The notes: a model not told the origin generated them from the letters alone. Shown: positions 1 through 10,300, counted from the first letter of the stretch. The stretch is DNA of 64,000 nt from Sphingobacterium gobiense (GCF_002980575.1 NZ_PVBS01000006.1:38680-102679), one strand, 5' to 3'. Made by a program: numbers and translations.

Positions 1-2
1 TG

Positions 3-515
3 CTTCGTAAGAATGATCCGGCAAATGCACTGATCGCGTATAAAAGTGGGATTCGAGCGCATATGGAAGCGATGAATGAAAAGTTGCACACTTATCCTCA
101 GGTTAGAGGTAAAGAGGTAATCTCGGAGACAGAAATAGCCGACTTTTTGGCGAGCGCTGCGGTGGCGCAAACAGCAGGGGAATTGACAATGGCAAAAATT
201 ATGCAACAAAAGCAGATTGCCATGTCGCTCACCATGCAAAATTGGAATGATATGCGTCGGTTCAATTATTCTGCCCCAGATCCGCAGTTTGGCGTGGTTT
301 ATCCGGATTTTGGGCGTCCATTTGAGGTAACTAGTGCTACGGTATCGGAGTGTTACCCTGGTGCAAGCCCATCGGATGTACGCTATTGGCCGCGCCGCAT
401 ACAACACTGTGTTCACGAGCGGAACTACAACGAAAAGAATTGGCTAGCTTCTCACCCCGAGGCAAATCGACGGTCGATTATTTCGGCTCCAGTATGGTGG
501 GATATAGCGGACTAA
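3..515 (+). CDS. SusD/RagB-like outer-membrane lipoprotein, 3' part only
   Basis: The frame is open from base 3, so the gene begins before the window and only about 170 C-terminal residues are present. The remaining part has the features of the C-terminal region of the SusD-like family: an Ala/Tyr/Gly-Ile helix (AYKSGIRAH), a QKQIAMSLTMQNWNDMRRFNY segment of the type that precedes the conserved W-x-x-x-R, and a tail ending in a Tyr-Trp-Pro-Arg-Arg stretch. SusD proteins sit over a SusC barrel at the cell surface and capture glycan or peptide ligands. Its SusC partner presumably lies upstream, outside the window. A strong terminator follows at once, so it belongs to a different transcript from the next gene. 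Family assignment is good; the ligand is unknown. Confidence 0.75.
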   Translation, partial: LRKNDPANALIAYKSGIRAHMEAMNEKLHTYPQVRGKEVISETEIADFLASAAVAQTAGELTMAKIMQQKQIAMSLTMQNWNDMRRFNYSAPDPQFGVVYPDFGRPFEVTSATVSECYPGASPSDVRYWPRRIQHCVHERNYNEKNWLASHPEANRRSIISAPVWWDIAD

Positions 516-529
516 AAACGTCATCGTAG

Positions 530-567
530 ATAAAAGGTCGGGATTTTCTCGACCTTTTATTTTTTTA
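530..567 (+). terminator. Intrinsic terminator after the SusD-like gene
   Basis: A perfect 11-bp inverted repeat (530-540 with 550-560, loop of 9) is followed by a T-rich run (561-566). It separates the upstream operon from the NamZ gene. Confidence 0.85.
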
Positions 568-582
568 TTAACTTTTCTTGTT

Positions 583-590
583 TATGTTTG
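583..590 (+). promoter_or_regulatory. Probable -7 promoter element of the NamZ gene
   Basis: TATGTTTG matches the Bacteroidota -7 consensus TAnnTTTG exactly and lies 24 nt before the ATG at 615, directly after a terminator. No clean TTTG -33 box stands 18 nt upstream; that position is a T run. Confidence 0.55.
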
Positions 591-614
591 TTGTGTAAAC
601 AAAAACGCATAAAT

Positions 615-1838
615 ATGAAAAGATACGGTTATTTATTACTGTTTATGTCAATAACCTTCTCCGCATGCGGAGGAAACACGCAAGACAGCAAAGGAAATTC
701 AGAAGCCGATACGTTGTCAGAAAATAATCGGGTAATCCCCGCAGCTGATCAACTCGAAGCCTATTTACCTTTGTTAAAAGGAAAGAAGGTCGGCTTGATG
801 GGCAACCAGACTTCAATAGTAGGAGAAGATAAGGAACACTTGGTAGACGTATTGCTTCGGGAAAATGTCGACCTAAAATTTGCATTTGCGCCTGAGCATG
901 GATTTCGCGGTGATATTGAACGCGGAGAAAAAGTGGATAATACGGTTGATAAAAAGACGGGGCTTACATTGCATACGTTGTATGGTGAAAATGCGAAAGC
1001 AGACTCTATTGTAGGATCTGTAGATGTCATGATTTTCGACTTGCAGGATGTTGGCGCCCGATTTTACACTTATGTAGCCTCCATGCACCGAGTAATGCAG
1101 CTTTGTGCAGATCAGGGTAAAAAAGTAATCGTGTTGGATAGGCCTAATCCCAATGGAGACCAAGTGGATGGCCCGGTACGGAAAGACGATAAGTTTAAAG
1201 CGAACATCAGCTATCATAAAATAGCCATGATTCACGGCTTGACGGTAGGTGAGTTGGCGAAAATGATTAATGGAGAAGGTTGGTTGGACGGTGGTAAACA
1301 GTGCGATTTAGAGGTAATTCCCGTCAAGAACTGGGATCATAGTACACCGTATGAGTTGCCGGTGGTTCCATCGCCGAGTTTACCAAATTATACATCGGTT
1401 AGACTGTACATGTCGCTATGTCTTTTCGAAGGGACCGATATCAGTATAGGCCGCGGTACAGATTGGCCGTTCCAAGTAGTGGGTTACCCCGATCCTGTAT
1501 TTGGCGAATTTACCTTTACACCGGGTACACGTCCGGGGATGGCTGCACACGTGGAGCAGCAAGGTAACTTGTGCTACGGAATAGATTTGCGGAATGTAGA
1601 TGCGGTTAATGAAAAATTCACCTTGAAGTATTTGTTGGACTTCTATAATAAAATGCCAGATAAGAGCCAATTTTTTGCCCGTCCAGCGTTTTTCGATAAG
1701 CTTGCGGGAACTGATAAATTACGAAAGCAAATTCTTGCCGGAAAAACGGAAACCGAAATCCGTAATAGTTGGACAGAAGAGCTGAATGCTTATAAAGAAA
1801 TGCGAAAAAAATATTTATTATATCCCGACTTTGAATAG
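615..1838 (+). CDS. namZ: Exo-beta-N-acetylmuramidase NamZ-like lipoprotein (DUF1343, GH171)
   Basis: The family removes terminal MurNAc from the non-reducing end of peptidoglycan fragments. Family signatures are clear: GNQTS near residue 41, FAPEHGFRG with the conserved Glu at residue 94, FDLQDVGARFYTYV, and LDRPNPNGDQVDGP. The open frame can be extended to a TTG at 588, but the ATG at 615 gives a normal lipoprotein signal peptide (FSAC, Cys18), so 615 is chosen; the product is 407 aa, a usual length for the family. The signal suggests a periplasmic or outer-membrane lipoprotein. It has its own promoter and a terminator, and lies just upstream of two SusCD pairs in a cluster that ends with MurQ, which fits a role in MurNAc scavenging. 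The family call is strong; activity is inferred from family knowledge. Confidence 0.88.
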   Translation: MKRYGYLLLFMSITFSACGGNTQDSKGNSEADTLSENNRVIPAADQLEAYLPLLKGKKVGLMGNQTSIVGEDKEHLVDVLLRENVDLKFAFAPEHGFRGDIERGEKVDNTVDKKTGLTLHTLYGENAKADSIVGSVDVMIFDLQDVGARFYTYVASMHRVMQLCADQGKKVIVLDRPNPNGDQVDGPVRKDDKFKANISYHKIAMIHGLTVGELAKMINGEGWLDGGKQCDLEVIPVKNWDHSTPYELPVVPSPSLPNYTSVRLYMSLCLFEGTDISIGRGTDWPFQVVGYPDPVFGEFTFTPGTRPGMAAHVEQQGNLCYGIDLRNVDAVNEKFTLKYLLDFYNKMPDKSQFFARPAFFDKLAGTDKLRKQILAGKTETEIRNSWTEELNAYKEMRKKYLLYPDFE

Positions 1839-1856
1839 TTACTGTTAACAGATTTG

Positions 1857-1886
1857 AAAACACGCCTTATGCGTGTTTTTTTTGTT
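1857..1886 (+). terminator. Intrinsic terminator after namZ
   Basis: A 9-bp stem (1857-1865 with 1871-1879) with the 5-base loop CTTAT is followed by a T run to 1883. The core hairpin AACACGC/GCGTGTT is almost the same as the terminator at 7162-7190. Confidence 0.8.
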
Positions 1887-1921
1887 TTTAAATAGAAACG
1901 TTATAGAATGCGCAAAAAAAG

Positions 1922-1963
1922 TTTGCTTTTTTAATATTGTTATTTAACTTAGTGCAGGTTTTA
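1922..1963 (+). promoter_or_regulatory. Promoter/operator-like box upstream of the first SusC gene
   Basis: TTTG (1922-1925) is followed after 18 nt by TTAACTTAGTGCAGGTTTTA (1944-1963). The same arrangement precedes the second SusC gene (7227-7268). The TAACTTAG part is one mismatch from the TAnnTTTG -7 consensus. The left half TTAACTTAGTGC also occurs in the candidate operators at 25590, 39285 and 40574. The leader from here to the ATG is about 100 nt. Confidence 0.5.
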
Positions 1964-2052
1964 GCGTTTTTTTATTCTTTTTGTAGGGGTAAACGCGCAT
2001 TGGAAAAAATCCTGTTAAGTAAACAATCATTATGAAAACAAACTGGCTAGCT

Positions 2053-5000
2053 ATGAGAAAATCTGTACTATTTTCTGTTGCTTTAGCGGCATCCTCACTC
2101 ACCAATGTGTCCACTGTTTTTGGCAGTTCGATAAAAGGGAGAGACATAGGTGTGTTTATGCCTAAAGACGGAGTGGGGGGAGTCGTGTCTGAAAAGCAAA
2201 ATACGGTGCAAGGTGTGGTTCGAGATGCTAACGGACCTTTAGCGGGTGTGACTGTCGCGGTAATCGGAGGTCAAACAGCTACGAGTACCGATGAAACAGG
2301 ATCCTACTCGATCGACGTTCCAATAGGGGCTTCTTTGCGTTTTACTTTCTTAGGGTATCTTTCGAAAGATGTCGTGGTTTCGAGCAATACATTAGACGTG
2401 GTGCTCGATGCAGACGACACGGCGTTGGATGAAGTAGTCGTAGTAGGATACGGTTCGCAGAAACGTTCCAATATTACCGGAGCTGTATCGACAGTTGACA
2501 CGGAGAAAACTTTTGAAACACGCCCAATTACCGATGTAGGGAGGGCTCTACAGGGAGCGGTTTCTGGCCTTTCTATTTCTACACCAAGTGGAGACCTCGG
2601 AGGAGACCCCACCATTCGGCTGCGTGGCGTAAGCGGATCATTGCAGACACAAGGCGGTGCATCGCCACTGATATTGGTCGATGGCGTGGAAGTGCCCAGT
2701 CTGTCCATGATTAATCCCACCGATATTGAGACGATGTCGGTAATCAAAGATGCATCTGCTGCTATTTATGGGTCTAGAGCTGCATGGGGTGTTATCTTGA
2801 TCAAAACGAAGTCGGGAAAACGAAATACGAAGACATCCATCAATTACTCGAATAATATTGCACTTCAGACACCGACTACAACCCCTGTTATTGCTGGAGG
2901 TGCAGAGGGTGCGAGGGCCGGATTGTTGGCTTTGCAGCGCACAAACCCCTCGTTAACCGCCTATGATAATTTAGGAACCTATTACGATGAATATGCGATC
3001 GAGAAAATGGCAGAATGGGAAAGACTCTATGGTGGTCAGGACCTAGGGTTGGAAATGGTGGAAGGACGAGACTATGAGGTTAAAGATGGTAAGCTGTATT
3101 TTCACCGCCTGTGGGATGCCGAAGATATGTTCATGCGGGATTTTACGCCGCAACAAAACCATAACCTGAATATCACCGGCGGATCTGAAAAAGTAAATTA
3201 TAACGCAGGGTTTGGCTTAGTTTCCCAGACAGGTATTTTGAAAAACAATCCGGATAAATACAACCGTTATAATTTTAACCTTGGTTTAAACGCGGATATC
3301 ACTGATTGGTTAACAGGATTTGCAAAGGTGTTATATTCTGCCTCTGATGTAACGAAGCCATACTCCTTCAACGGTGATGTTTTCGAACCCATTTTCTATA
3401 TGTACCGCTGGCCTCGGAATTTTCCCTATGGCACCATTGACGGGCTGCCTATGCGGAATGCCGTGACGGATGTCGATCAGGCCAACATGAACAAGAGGAG
3501 TTTAAATATGGCGCGCTTCACATTCGGAGGACAGGCAACTCTCATGCCCGGCTTCACTATTGACGCCGACTATACCTATTCGCAGTTTATTGATAAGTTT
3601 GATATAAATGGTGGCAGTATAGAGGGCTGGGATTTCTGGGCAAGAACTGATTTTGTGTATCGGACATATACAGGAGCTGCGCACGACCGGGCTAGAAAAG
3701 AGCGTACGATACGCGATAGACATGTAGGGAATATCTATGCAACATATGATAAGAGCTTTAATCTGCACAACTTTAAATTTATGGCGGGTGCGAATGCAGA
3801 ACTGTTCCAATCCGACAATATCTGGGGGCAACGGCTAGGGCTCCTTGACCAAGATTATCCGCAGTTAGGTTTGGCCACTGGCGATCAGACGACAAGCTCG
3901 GGCGCATCACATTGGTCTACGCTTGGTTTTTTCGGACGTATCAATTATGATTATCAAGACAAATATCTTTTGGAGGTTTTAGCACGATATGACGGTTCTT
4001 CGAGATTCAATAGGGAAAATGTTTGGGGATTTTTCCCAGCGATTTCCGCGGGTTATGTGCTCTCCAAGGAGAACTTTATGGACTGGTCAAAACCTTATCT
4101 CGATTTCCTGAAGATACGGGCGTCTTGGGGTAGCGTAGGTAATCAAACAGTGCCGCCGGGACTATATCTTTCTACCTTGAGCCAAGCTGCTAGCGATTGG
4201 GTGATAGGCGGGATTAATCAAAACACGATGACTACGCCCTCTATTGTCTCGCAAAATTTGACTTGGGAAACCGTGACTACACAAGAGATTGGGGTAGATG
4301 CGGCATTTTTCCAGAACAAATTTAACGTGACATTTAATCGTTTCCGCCGGACGATTTCAGATCTGATTACAGGTGGCGTGGTGCTGCCATCGAGCTTCGG
4401 TGCGCCTTCTCCTTTGCGTAATTTCGGGGAGATGCAAACCAACGGCTGGGAATTGGAGTTGGCATACAACCATAGCTTTAGCAATGGGTTGAATATGCGG
4501 TTGGCGGGCCAGCTGTCTGACTTTAAAGAATCGATTACCAAGTTTGACGGACAGGCGCAGGTACGCGTAGATGGAACTTCTTCAAACTATGCGGGCAAGA
4601 TCGTCGGCGAGATTTGGGGCTACGAAACGGACCGTCTTTTCCAGATTGATGACTTTATTGCAAATGAGAATGGGACATATACGTTAAAAGAGGGGATACC
4701 TTCGCAATCTTTTTATGAAACAAACAGTTTTAAATTCGGGCCTGGCGATATCAAATACAGCGATCTGAACGGAGACGGTGTGATTGGTGTAGGAGATGGT
4801 ACGGTACAAAATCCGGGCGATCGAAGGATCATCGGTAATTCCAATCCGAGGTATCAGTATGGATTTCGTGCTGATTTTGATTATAAAGGATTTGACCTAG
4901 GATTTTTCCTGCAAGGAGTAGGACAGCGCGATATTTGGGCGGGGGGCGATTTTATCGTGCCTGGCTGGAGGCCTGCGGAAGCGTGGTATACGCACCAGAT

Positions 5001-5358
5001 GGACTATTGGACACCAGAAAATACAGGTGCGTTCTATTACAGGCCAACTAACCAAGGACAGAGTAACACCACACTGAATCACATGCCGCAAACCAGATAT
5101 TTGCTTAATATGTCGTATTTGAGATTGAAAAATTTAACATTTGGGTACACGTTGCCAGCTTCAGTGATGGATAAAGCGAAGATTTCAAAATTGCGGGTGT
5201 TCTTCTCGGGCGAAAATCTGTTGGAATTTGACAATCTGGATGTTCCTGTTGATCCTGAAATAGACTACACCGAACAAGGGGCGCGTGATCGAAATACCTT
5301 TGGTCGTACATACCCATATCGTAGAACGTTTTCATTAGGGCTTCAATTAACTTTTTAG
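2053..5358 (+). CDS. SusC/RagA-family TonB-linked outer-membrane protein (first of five)
   Basis: TonB-dependent barrel that imports ligands delivered by its SusD partner. Order of domains: signal peptide (MRKSVLFSVALAASSL), carboxypeptidase-D-regulatory-like domain at about residues 55-125, the DEVVVVGYG segment, a plug with ILVDGVEVPS and IKDASAAIYGSRAAWGVILI, then a long beta-barrel ending in LGLQLTF. There is no N-terminal STN domain. An ATG lies 21 nt upstream at 2032, but the leader aligns almost base for base with that of the second SusC gene, where the matching triplet is ATT followed by stops; both align again at the ATG of MRKS. The start is therefore placed at 2053, giving 1101 aa. 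Only 3 nt separate it from its SusD gene. Probable ligand class: peptidoglycan-derived saccharides, from context only. Confidence 0.93.
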   Translation: MRKSVLFSVALAASSLTNVSTVFGSSIKGRDIGVFMPKDGVGGVVSEKQNTVQGVVRDANGPLAGVTVAVIGGQTATSTDETGSYSIDVPIGASLRFTFLGYLSKDVVVSSNTLDVVLDADDTALDEVVVVGYGSQKRSNITGAVSTVDTEKTFETRPITDVGRALQGAVSGLSISTPSGDLGGDPTIRLRGVSGSLQTQGGASPLILVDGVEVPSLSMINPTDIETMSVIKDASAAIYGSRAAWGVILIKTKSGKRNTKTSINYSNNIALQTPTTTPVIAGGAEGARAGLLALQRTNPSLTAYDNLGTYYDEYAIEKMAEWERLYGGQDLGLEMVEGRDYEVKDGKLYFHRLWDAEDMFMRDFTPQQNHNLNITGGSEKVNYNAGFGLVSQTGILKNNPDKYNRYNFNLGLNADITDWLTGFAKVLYSASDVTKPYSFNGDVFEPIFYMYRWPRNFPYGTIDGLPMRNAVTDVDQANMNKRSLNMARFTFGGQATLMPGFTIDADYTYSQFIDKFDINGGSIEGWDFWARTDFVYRTYTGAAHDRARKERTIRDRHVGNIYATYDKSFNLHNFKFMAGANAELFQSDNIWGQRLGLLDQDYPQLGLATGDQTTSSGASHWSTLGFFGRINYDYQDKYLLEVLARYDGSSRFNRENVWGFFPAISAGYVLSKENFMDWSKPYLDFLKIRASWGSVGNQTVPPGLYLSTLSQAASDWVIGGINQNTMTTPSIVSQNLTWETVTTQEIGVDAAFFQNKFNVTFNRFRRTISDLITGGVVLPSSFGAPSPLRNFGEMQTNGWELELAYNHSFSNGLNMRLAGQLSDFKESITKFDGQAQVRVDGTSSNYAGKIVGEIWGYETDRLFQIDDFIANENGTYTLKEGIPSQSFYETNSFKFGPGDIKYSDLNGDGVIGVGDGTVQNPGDRRIIGNSNPRYQYGFRADFDYKGFDLGFFLQGVGQRDIWAGGDFIVPGWRPAEAWYTHQMDYWTPENTGAFYYRPTNQGQSNTTLNHMPQTRYLLNMSYLRLKNLTFGYTLPASVMDKAKISKLRVFFSGENLLEFDNLDVPVDPEIDYTEQGARDRNTFGRTYPYRRTFSLGLQLTF

Positions 5359-5361
5359 AAG

Positions 5362-7125
5362 ATGAGATTACTTAAGTATATAGCAATAGCGGGCGTTTTG
5401 TCAATAACATCCTGCTCTAAAGATTTTTTAGGCGATGACTTCTTGACGAAAGATCCGTTGGACCAGTTAACGGATCCTGCCTTTTGGTCGTCCGAAAATA
5501 ATATCCGGACATACACCTATGGTTTCTATAATTATTATTTTAAAGGTTATGGTAAGGGGTATGGTTTAGGTACGCTGTCCGTAGGCCAGTTTATCAACGA
5601 TGATTATACGCCACAAACGCCGAACGAGATTATCGTGACGGAATTTATAATTAATGTGCCTACTTCTGGCGGAGGCTGGTCGCCGGCGTTACCGGCTAGT
5701 CAGACCCCTACAAACGCATCTTCTTATTATTCGCGTATACGCAAAGCCAATCACTTTATTGAAAGCGTTCCGAAAGCCGAGTTGGACGAAGAGGTCAGTA
5801 ATCATTGGTTGGGAATCGGTCGTTTTTTCCGTGCTTTGGAATACGCCAATTTTGTCAATGCATTTGGGGATGTGCCCTATATAGATCGCGTATTAACAGA
5901 GGATGATCCGGAATTGTTTAGACCCCGCGATTCTCGTGTTTTTGTGATGGACAAGGTGTTGGAAGATTTTAGATTTGCTGCGGAGCATGTACGCGCGAGC
6001 GATGGTCCGAGCCAACAAGCGGTCAATAAATATGTCGTACTAGCTTTTATGTCACGTGTATTCTTGTTTGAAGGGACTTGGTTAAAGTACCACGGTATAG
6101 ACGAAGCGAAAGCAACGGAATATTTGGAAGCCGCGAAATGGGCCGCGGAGCAGGTGATGAATGATGGATCTTTTTCAATCGCTAATGATTACCGGGGCCT
6201 ATTTACCTCCGAATCACTCCAGGGAAATCCCGAAGTTATTCTGTTTAAAGAATATGCGGAAGGAATATTGCAACATAATATTATGTCGCTGAATAATTTG
6301 GAGCCCCAGGCTGGGATATCGAAAAGCGCCATCGATAGTTATTTACTAACCGACGGACTACCTATCGGCCTGTCTTCACGTTATGAAGGGGATAAGACGG
6401 TGGAAAGTGCCTTCGAAAATCGCGATGGACGGATGAAGCAGACAGTCGTTCCACAGCTAAGAATGTTGAATACTATGCCAAACTTTGCTTTTTCAGGATA
6501 TGCCGTTCAGAAGTTTTTGAACGAAAGTCTAAAGAACGATGCGGTTGGAGCCGGTTCCTTGAACATTACGGATGCACCAATTATCCGTTATGGCGAGGTG
6601 CTTATGAACTACGCAGAGGCGGCGGCGGAACTTGGAATATTGACACAAGGGGATCTAGACAAGACCATCAATGTGCTCCGGAATAGAAACGGAGTAGGTC
6701 TACCGCGCTTAGAATTGTCTGGTGGACGTCCTGCTGTAAGCGGAACACCGTACGATGACCCTGCCCGCGACCCAACTGTTCCAAGCCTTCTCTGGGAAAT
6801 TAGAAGGGAGCGCAGGTCCGAATTGATATTCGAGGGCCTTCGGCTGAACGATTTACGTCGATGGAAAAAGCTGGAATACGCCGATACAGAGAAAAATCCG
6901 ACTAATAATAGAGGTGCTTACATTGTGAAGTCAGCGTACTCCGAGGAACAGCTGAACGGTATCACGATTGATGGTGAAGATGAGGGATATATCATACCAT
7001 CAGCCTCTATTCAAAGAACAGTAGACGATAAATTGTATCTTGATCCGATTCCGCTCGATCAGATTTCGCTGTATGAAAATAACGGGGTTACGTTGGAGCA
7101 AAACCCGGGATGGGCGAGGCAATAA
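5362..7125 (+). CDS. SusD/RagB-like surface lipoprotein (partner of first SusC)
   Basis: Surface lipoprotein forming the lid of the SusC barrel. The lipobox is SITSCSKD (Cys18), then FLTKDPLDQLTDPAFW, the usual SusD N-terminal pattern, TPR-like helices, and the C-terminal signature WEIRRERRSELIFEGLRLND followed by LRRWKK. Length (587 aa) is normal. It starts 3 nt after the SusC stop and is followed by a terminator, so SusC-SusD form a two-gene unit. Sequence similarity to the other SusD at 10827 is visible in the shared HWLGIGRFFRALEY / HWIGIGRFFRGFEY segment, which points to duplication of the pair. Confidence 0.93.
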   Translation: MRLLKYIAIAGVLSITSCSKDFLGDDFLTKDPLDQLTDPAFWSSENNIRTYTYGFYNYYFKGYGKGYGLGTLSVGQFINDDYTPQTPNEIIVTEFIINVPTSGGGWSPALPASQTPTNASSYYSRIRKANHFIESVPKAELDEEVSNHWLGIGRFFRALEYANFVNAFGDVPYIDRVLTEDDPELFRPRDSRVFVMDKVLEDFRFAAEHVRASDGPSQQAVNKYVVLAFMSRVFLFEGTWLKYHGIDEAKATEYLEAAKWAAEQVMNDGSFSIANDYRGLFTSESLQGNPEVILFKEYAEGILQHNIMSLNNLEPQAGISKSAIDSYLLTDGLPIGLSSRYEGDKTVESAFENRDGRMKQTVVPQLRMLNTMPNFAFSGYAVQKFLNESLKNDAVGAGSLNITDAPIIRYGEVLMNYAEAAAELGILTQGDLDKTINVLRNRNGVGLPRLELSGGRPAVSGTPYDDPARDPTVPSLLWEIRRERRSELIFEGLRLNDLRRWKKLEYADTEKNPTNNRGAYIVKSAYSEEQLNGITIDGEDEGYIIPSASIQRTVDDKLYLDPIPLDQISLYENNGVTLEQNPGWARQ

Positions 7126-7161
7126 TGTACAGACTTTGATAATTTTATGCGCCATTATATT

Positions 7162-7190
7162 AAAAACACGCTTTTATGCGTGTTTTTTTT
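7162..7190 (+). terminator. Intrinsic terminator after the first SusCD pair
   Basis: A 10-bp perfect stem (7162-7171 with 7178-7187), loop TTTTAT, followed by T's. The core hairpin is nearly identical to the terminator after namZ (1857-1886). Confidence 0.8.
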
Positions 7191-7226
7191 ATTTCCGACA
7201 AAAACACAATATAAAATGCATAAAAG

Positions 7227-7268
7227 TTTGGTATTTTAATATAATTACTTAATTTAGTGCAGGTTTAA
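7227..7268 (+). promoter_or_regulatory. Promoter/operator-like box upstream of the second SusC gene
   Basis: TTTG (7227-7230), then 18 nt, then TTAATTTAGTGCAGGTTTAA (7249-7268). Spacing and sequence match the region before the first SusC gene (1922-1963), and the distance to the ATG is 108 versus 109 nt. This marks a duplicated regulatory leader. Confidence 0.5.
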
Positions 7269-7284
7269 GCTTATCTTGATATGA

Positions 7285-7302
7285 TTATGCGTACAATACG
7301 CA
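7285..7302. promoter_or_regulatory. Inverted repeat TGCGT-N5-ACGCA in the SusC leader
   Basis: Perfect 5+5 bp inverted repeat (7288-7292 with 7298-7302) in the leader downstream of the candidate promoter. It contains the TTATGCGT word found in other intergenic sites of region 1. A regulator site or a small RNA hairpin are both possible. Confidence 0.35.
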
Positions 7303-7356
7303 AGAAGCAAACCTTTTATGAAGTAATCATTATTAAAATAAACTAACTAACTAGCT

Positions 7357-10300
7357 ATGAGAAAATCTTTACTATTTTCTGTTGCTTTTGGGTTGATTGC
7401 GACGACGGGATCCATTGCAAGGGAAGGGTCTTCCGCTGCAAGCGTGACTTCTTTACTGCTGGACAACGTGGTTCAAAACATCATTAAGGGAAGGGTCACG
7501 AGTGCTGATGGAGCAATCAGTGGGGCCACCGTAAGTATAGTGGGGGGAACAACCTCTGTTTCTACGGATGACAACGGAAATTTTTCAATCAACGCTCCAA
7601 TAGGCGCTACACTACGTTTCAGCTATGTAGGGTATCAATCCAGAGACATTGCCGTGTCAGGCAGTGTCGTTAATGTTGTATTGTCGGTAGAAGATAATCC
7701 ACTAGAAGAAGTTGTGGTTGTGGGCTATGGTACCCAGAAACGAGGACATGTAACGGGTGCGGTCACTAATGTGAGTATGGATAGGGTAGTAGGTGATAGG
7801 CCTGTTCCCGATCTGGCGAGGGGACTGCAAGGCACAGTTCCGGGTTTGAATATTCAGGTGCCGAGCGGAGAGGTAGGATCCGATGCCATTATGAAGATTA
7901 GGGGGCAGGTCGGATCTCCTAATGGAGGTAGTAATCCGCTAATTTTAGTAGATAATGTCGAGATACCGAGTATCCAATATGTTAACCCACACGATGTCGA
8001 ATCGATCACCGTATTGAAAGATGCGGCATCAAGTGCTATATATGGAGCGAAAGCTGCTTTTGGTGTGATTTTGATCACCACAAAAAAAGGTGGAACAACA
8101 GATAAGACAACCTTTACTTATTCTAATAATCTAATTTTACAATCCCCGTTTAAGAAAATCGATGTTGCAGGTATTGATGGACTGGAGTATACGTTGGATG
8201 CGCATGAGAACATGAAACAACCAGGGCCTGCTGGTGGTTTCTGGCGGATTGACAGAAACAGTTTTGAAAAAATGAAAGAATGGCAGGAAAAGTGGGGTAG
8301 TATAGTAGGAGATACTGATCCAGTAGTTTATGGTCGCGATTGGTGGTGGGACGGTACTCAGAAATTTGGGTATAGAATTTACGATCCTGTGAAAGCTATG
8401 GTTAAGGATAATGCATTTTCTAATATTCACAATTTGGGCATGAACGGAAGGTCCGGAAAGACCAATTATAATTTGAGTGTTGGTTATATGGGGCAGGAAG
8501 GAATGATGAAACCGGCCATAAATGATGACTTCCAACGTTTCACCGGAACGTTGACTTTATCACATGATGTCAATGATTTTCTCACATTACGAGGAGGAGC
8601 ACGATATGCAGACAGTAGAAAGCGCAACCCATTCTCGTTGAATTCGGGTGGCTTTGGAGCCGATCCTTGGTTATATCTCTACCGTTGGAGCCGCTTGTTC
8701 CCTGTCGATGTACAGGAAAATGGAATAGATATTATTGATCCAGCGTTTTCTGCCAGAAATTCACATGATCAGATTCATGACAAACGCTTTTTGAACCTCA
8801 ATTTTGGGACAACCATAAAGATTACGAAAAATTGGGATGTGGTAGCAGACTACGCATATAACACAGAAAACACGAATCTAAGCCAGTCTCTGCCGTACGT
8901 ACAGGCAAAAACGACTTGGTATGGTGTGCAAGAGTTACGTGATGAAAACGGCAATCGAATACACGTAGACGAAAACGGAGTGCCAGTAGAGAGTGGTGGT
9001 ATGCCGGCTTGGCAGTTTCCGCTGACTGACCATACAACTAAGGAACAAACTCATGTTTATCGAGATTCTTATTTGTATAAGCGTCATACATTGAATGCGC
9101 TGACCAACTATAATCTCGATATGGGAAACCACGATATAAAATTCATGCTGGGGACTAACATCGTTGCCTATGCATGGGAAGGTCATTGGTCACAGAGATC
9201 GAATTTGATTAACAATGAGAATCCACAGCTGAACTGGGGTGTAGGTACGGAGACTTCGGGGGGAGGGGCGAACTGGGATTCGCAGGTCGGTTTCTTTGGT
9301 CGCGTAAATTATGCATATAAAGATAAATATTTGGTGGAGGCTAATCTGCGATACGACGGTTCTTCCAAATTTCCGAAACATCTGCAATGGCGCTGGTTTC
9401 CGGGAATTTCAGCTGGATGGATTGTTTCGGAGGAACGTTTTATGGAATCACTCAATCCAGTATTAAGTTTTGCAAGGTTGAGGGCGTCGTACGGTGTCAT
9501 CGGGGATCAGTCAGTTCCTAACTCCATTTATGTTCCAACGATGGGGATCACGAAAAATTCCTGGTTGAACGCTGGAGGAGAACAGTTTTTTCAACTGGGG
9601 ACGCCGGGCGCAGTCTCACGAGATATCACTTGGCAGGATATTGAGCATTTGAACGTAGGGTTAGATCTGCGGTTTTTCAATAATAAATTGGGCTTTACGA
9701 CGGAGTGGTATCAACGTTATACGCGTAATATGATCGTAGGGGGTGACTTCCTGCCGGCGACATTCGGAACGGGCGTTCCTCCGGGCAACTATGGACATCT
9801 CCGCACAAGAGGCTGGGAAATAGCTGCCGATTTTAACCATCGATTTGACAATGGGCTGGGGCTTACATTTCACGCCAACATGGCGGATGCGGTTACTTTT
9901 ATTACAAAAGGTGCAGACTGGCAGTTGCCATGGGAAGATCGCAGTTTAGGTACGACGTATTCTACCGGACGTCGGTACGGAGATGTATTTGGGTTTGTGA
10001 CGGATAGGCTATTTCAAGCAGATGACTTCGTTTACGATGAAAGCGGAAACTTTCTGCAAACAGACATTGTATGGAGAGGGACGAGCAAGAGAACTAATGT
10101 GTTAGCGGGAGATAACCCGGTATATCAAACATATTTTGAAGATGGCAATCAGATCTTATTAATCAGTCCTGGAGACGTGAAATTTGTAGATGTTAACGGG
10201 GACGGCTATATCGATGCTGGAAGTTCTACTAACGGTGATCCAGGTGACCGGGTAGTTATTGGTAACATTACGCCGCGTTATGATTTCGGGTTTCGCGTAG

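Noticed and set aside
588..614. TTG start giving an N-terminal extension of NamZ
   Set aside because: It overlaps the -7 promoter box and would spoil the lipoprotein signal; ATG at 615 is better.
2032..2052. ATG at 2032 as the start of the first SusC gene
   Set aside because: The aligned duplicated leader of the second SusC has ATT followed by stops at this place, while both align at the ATG of MRKS.
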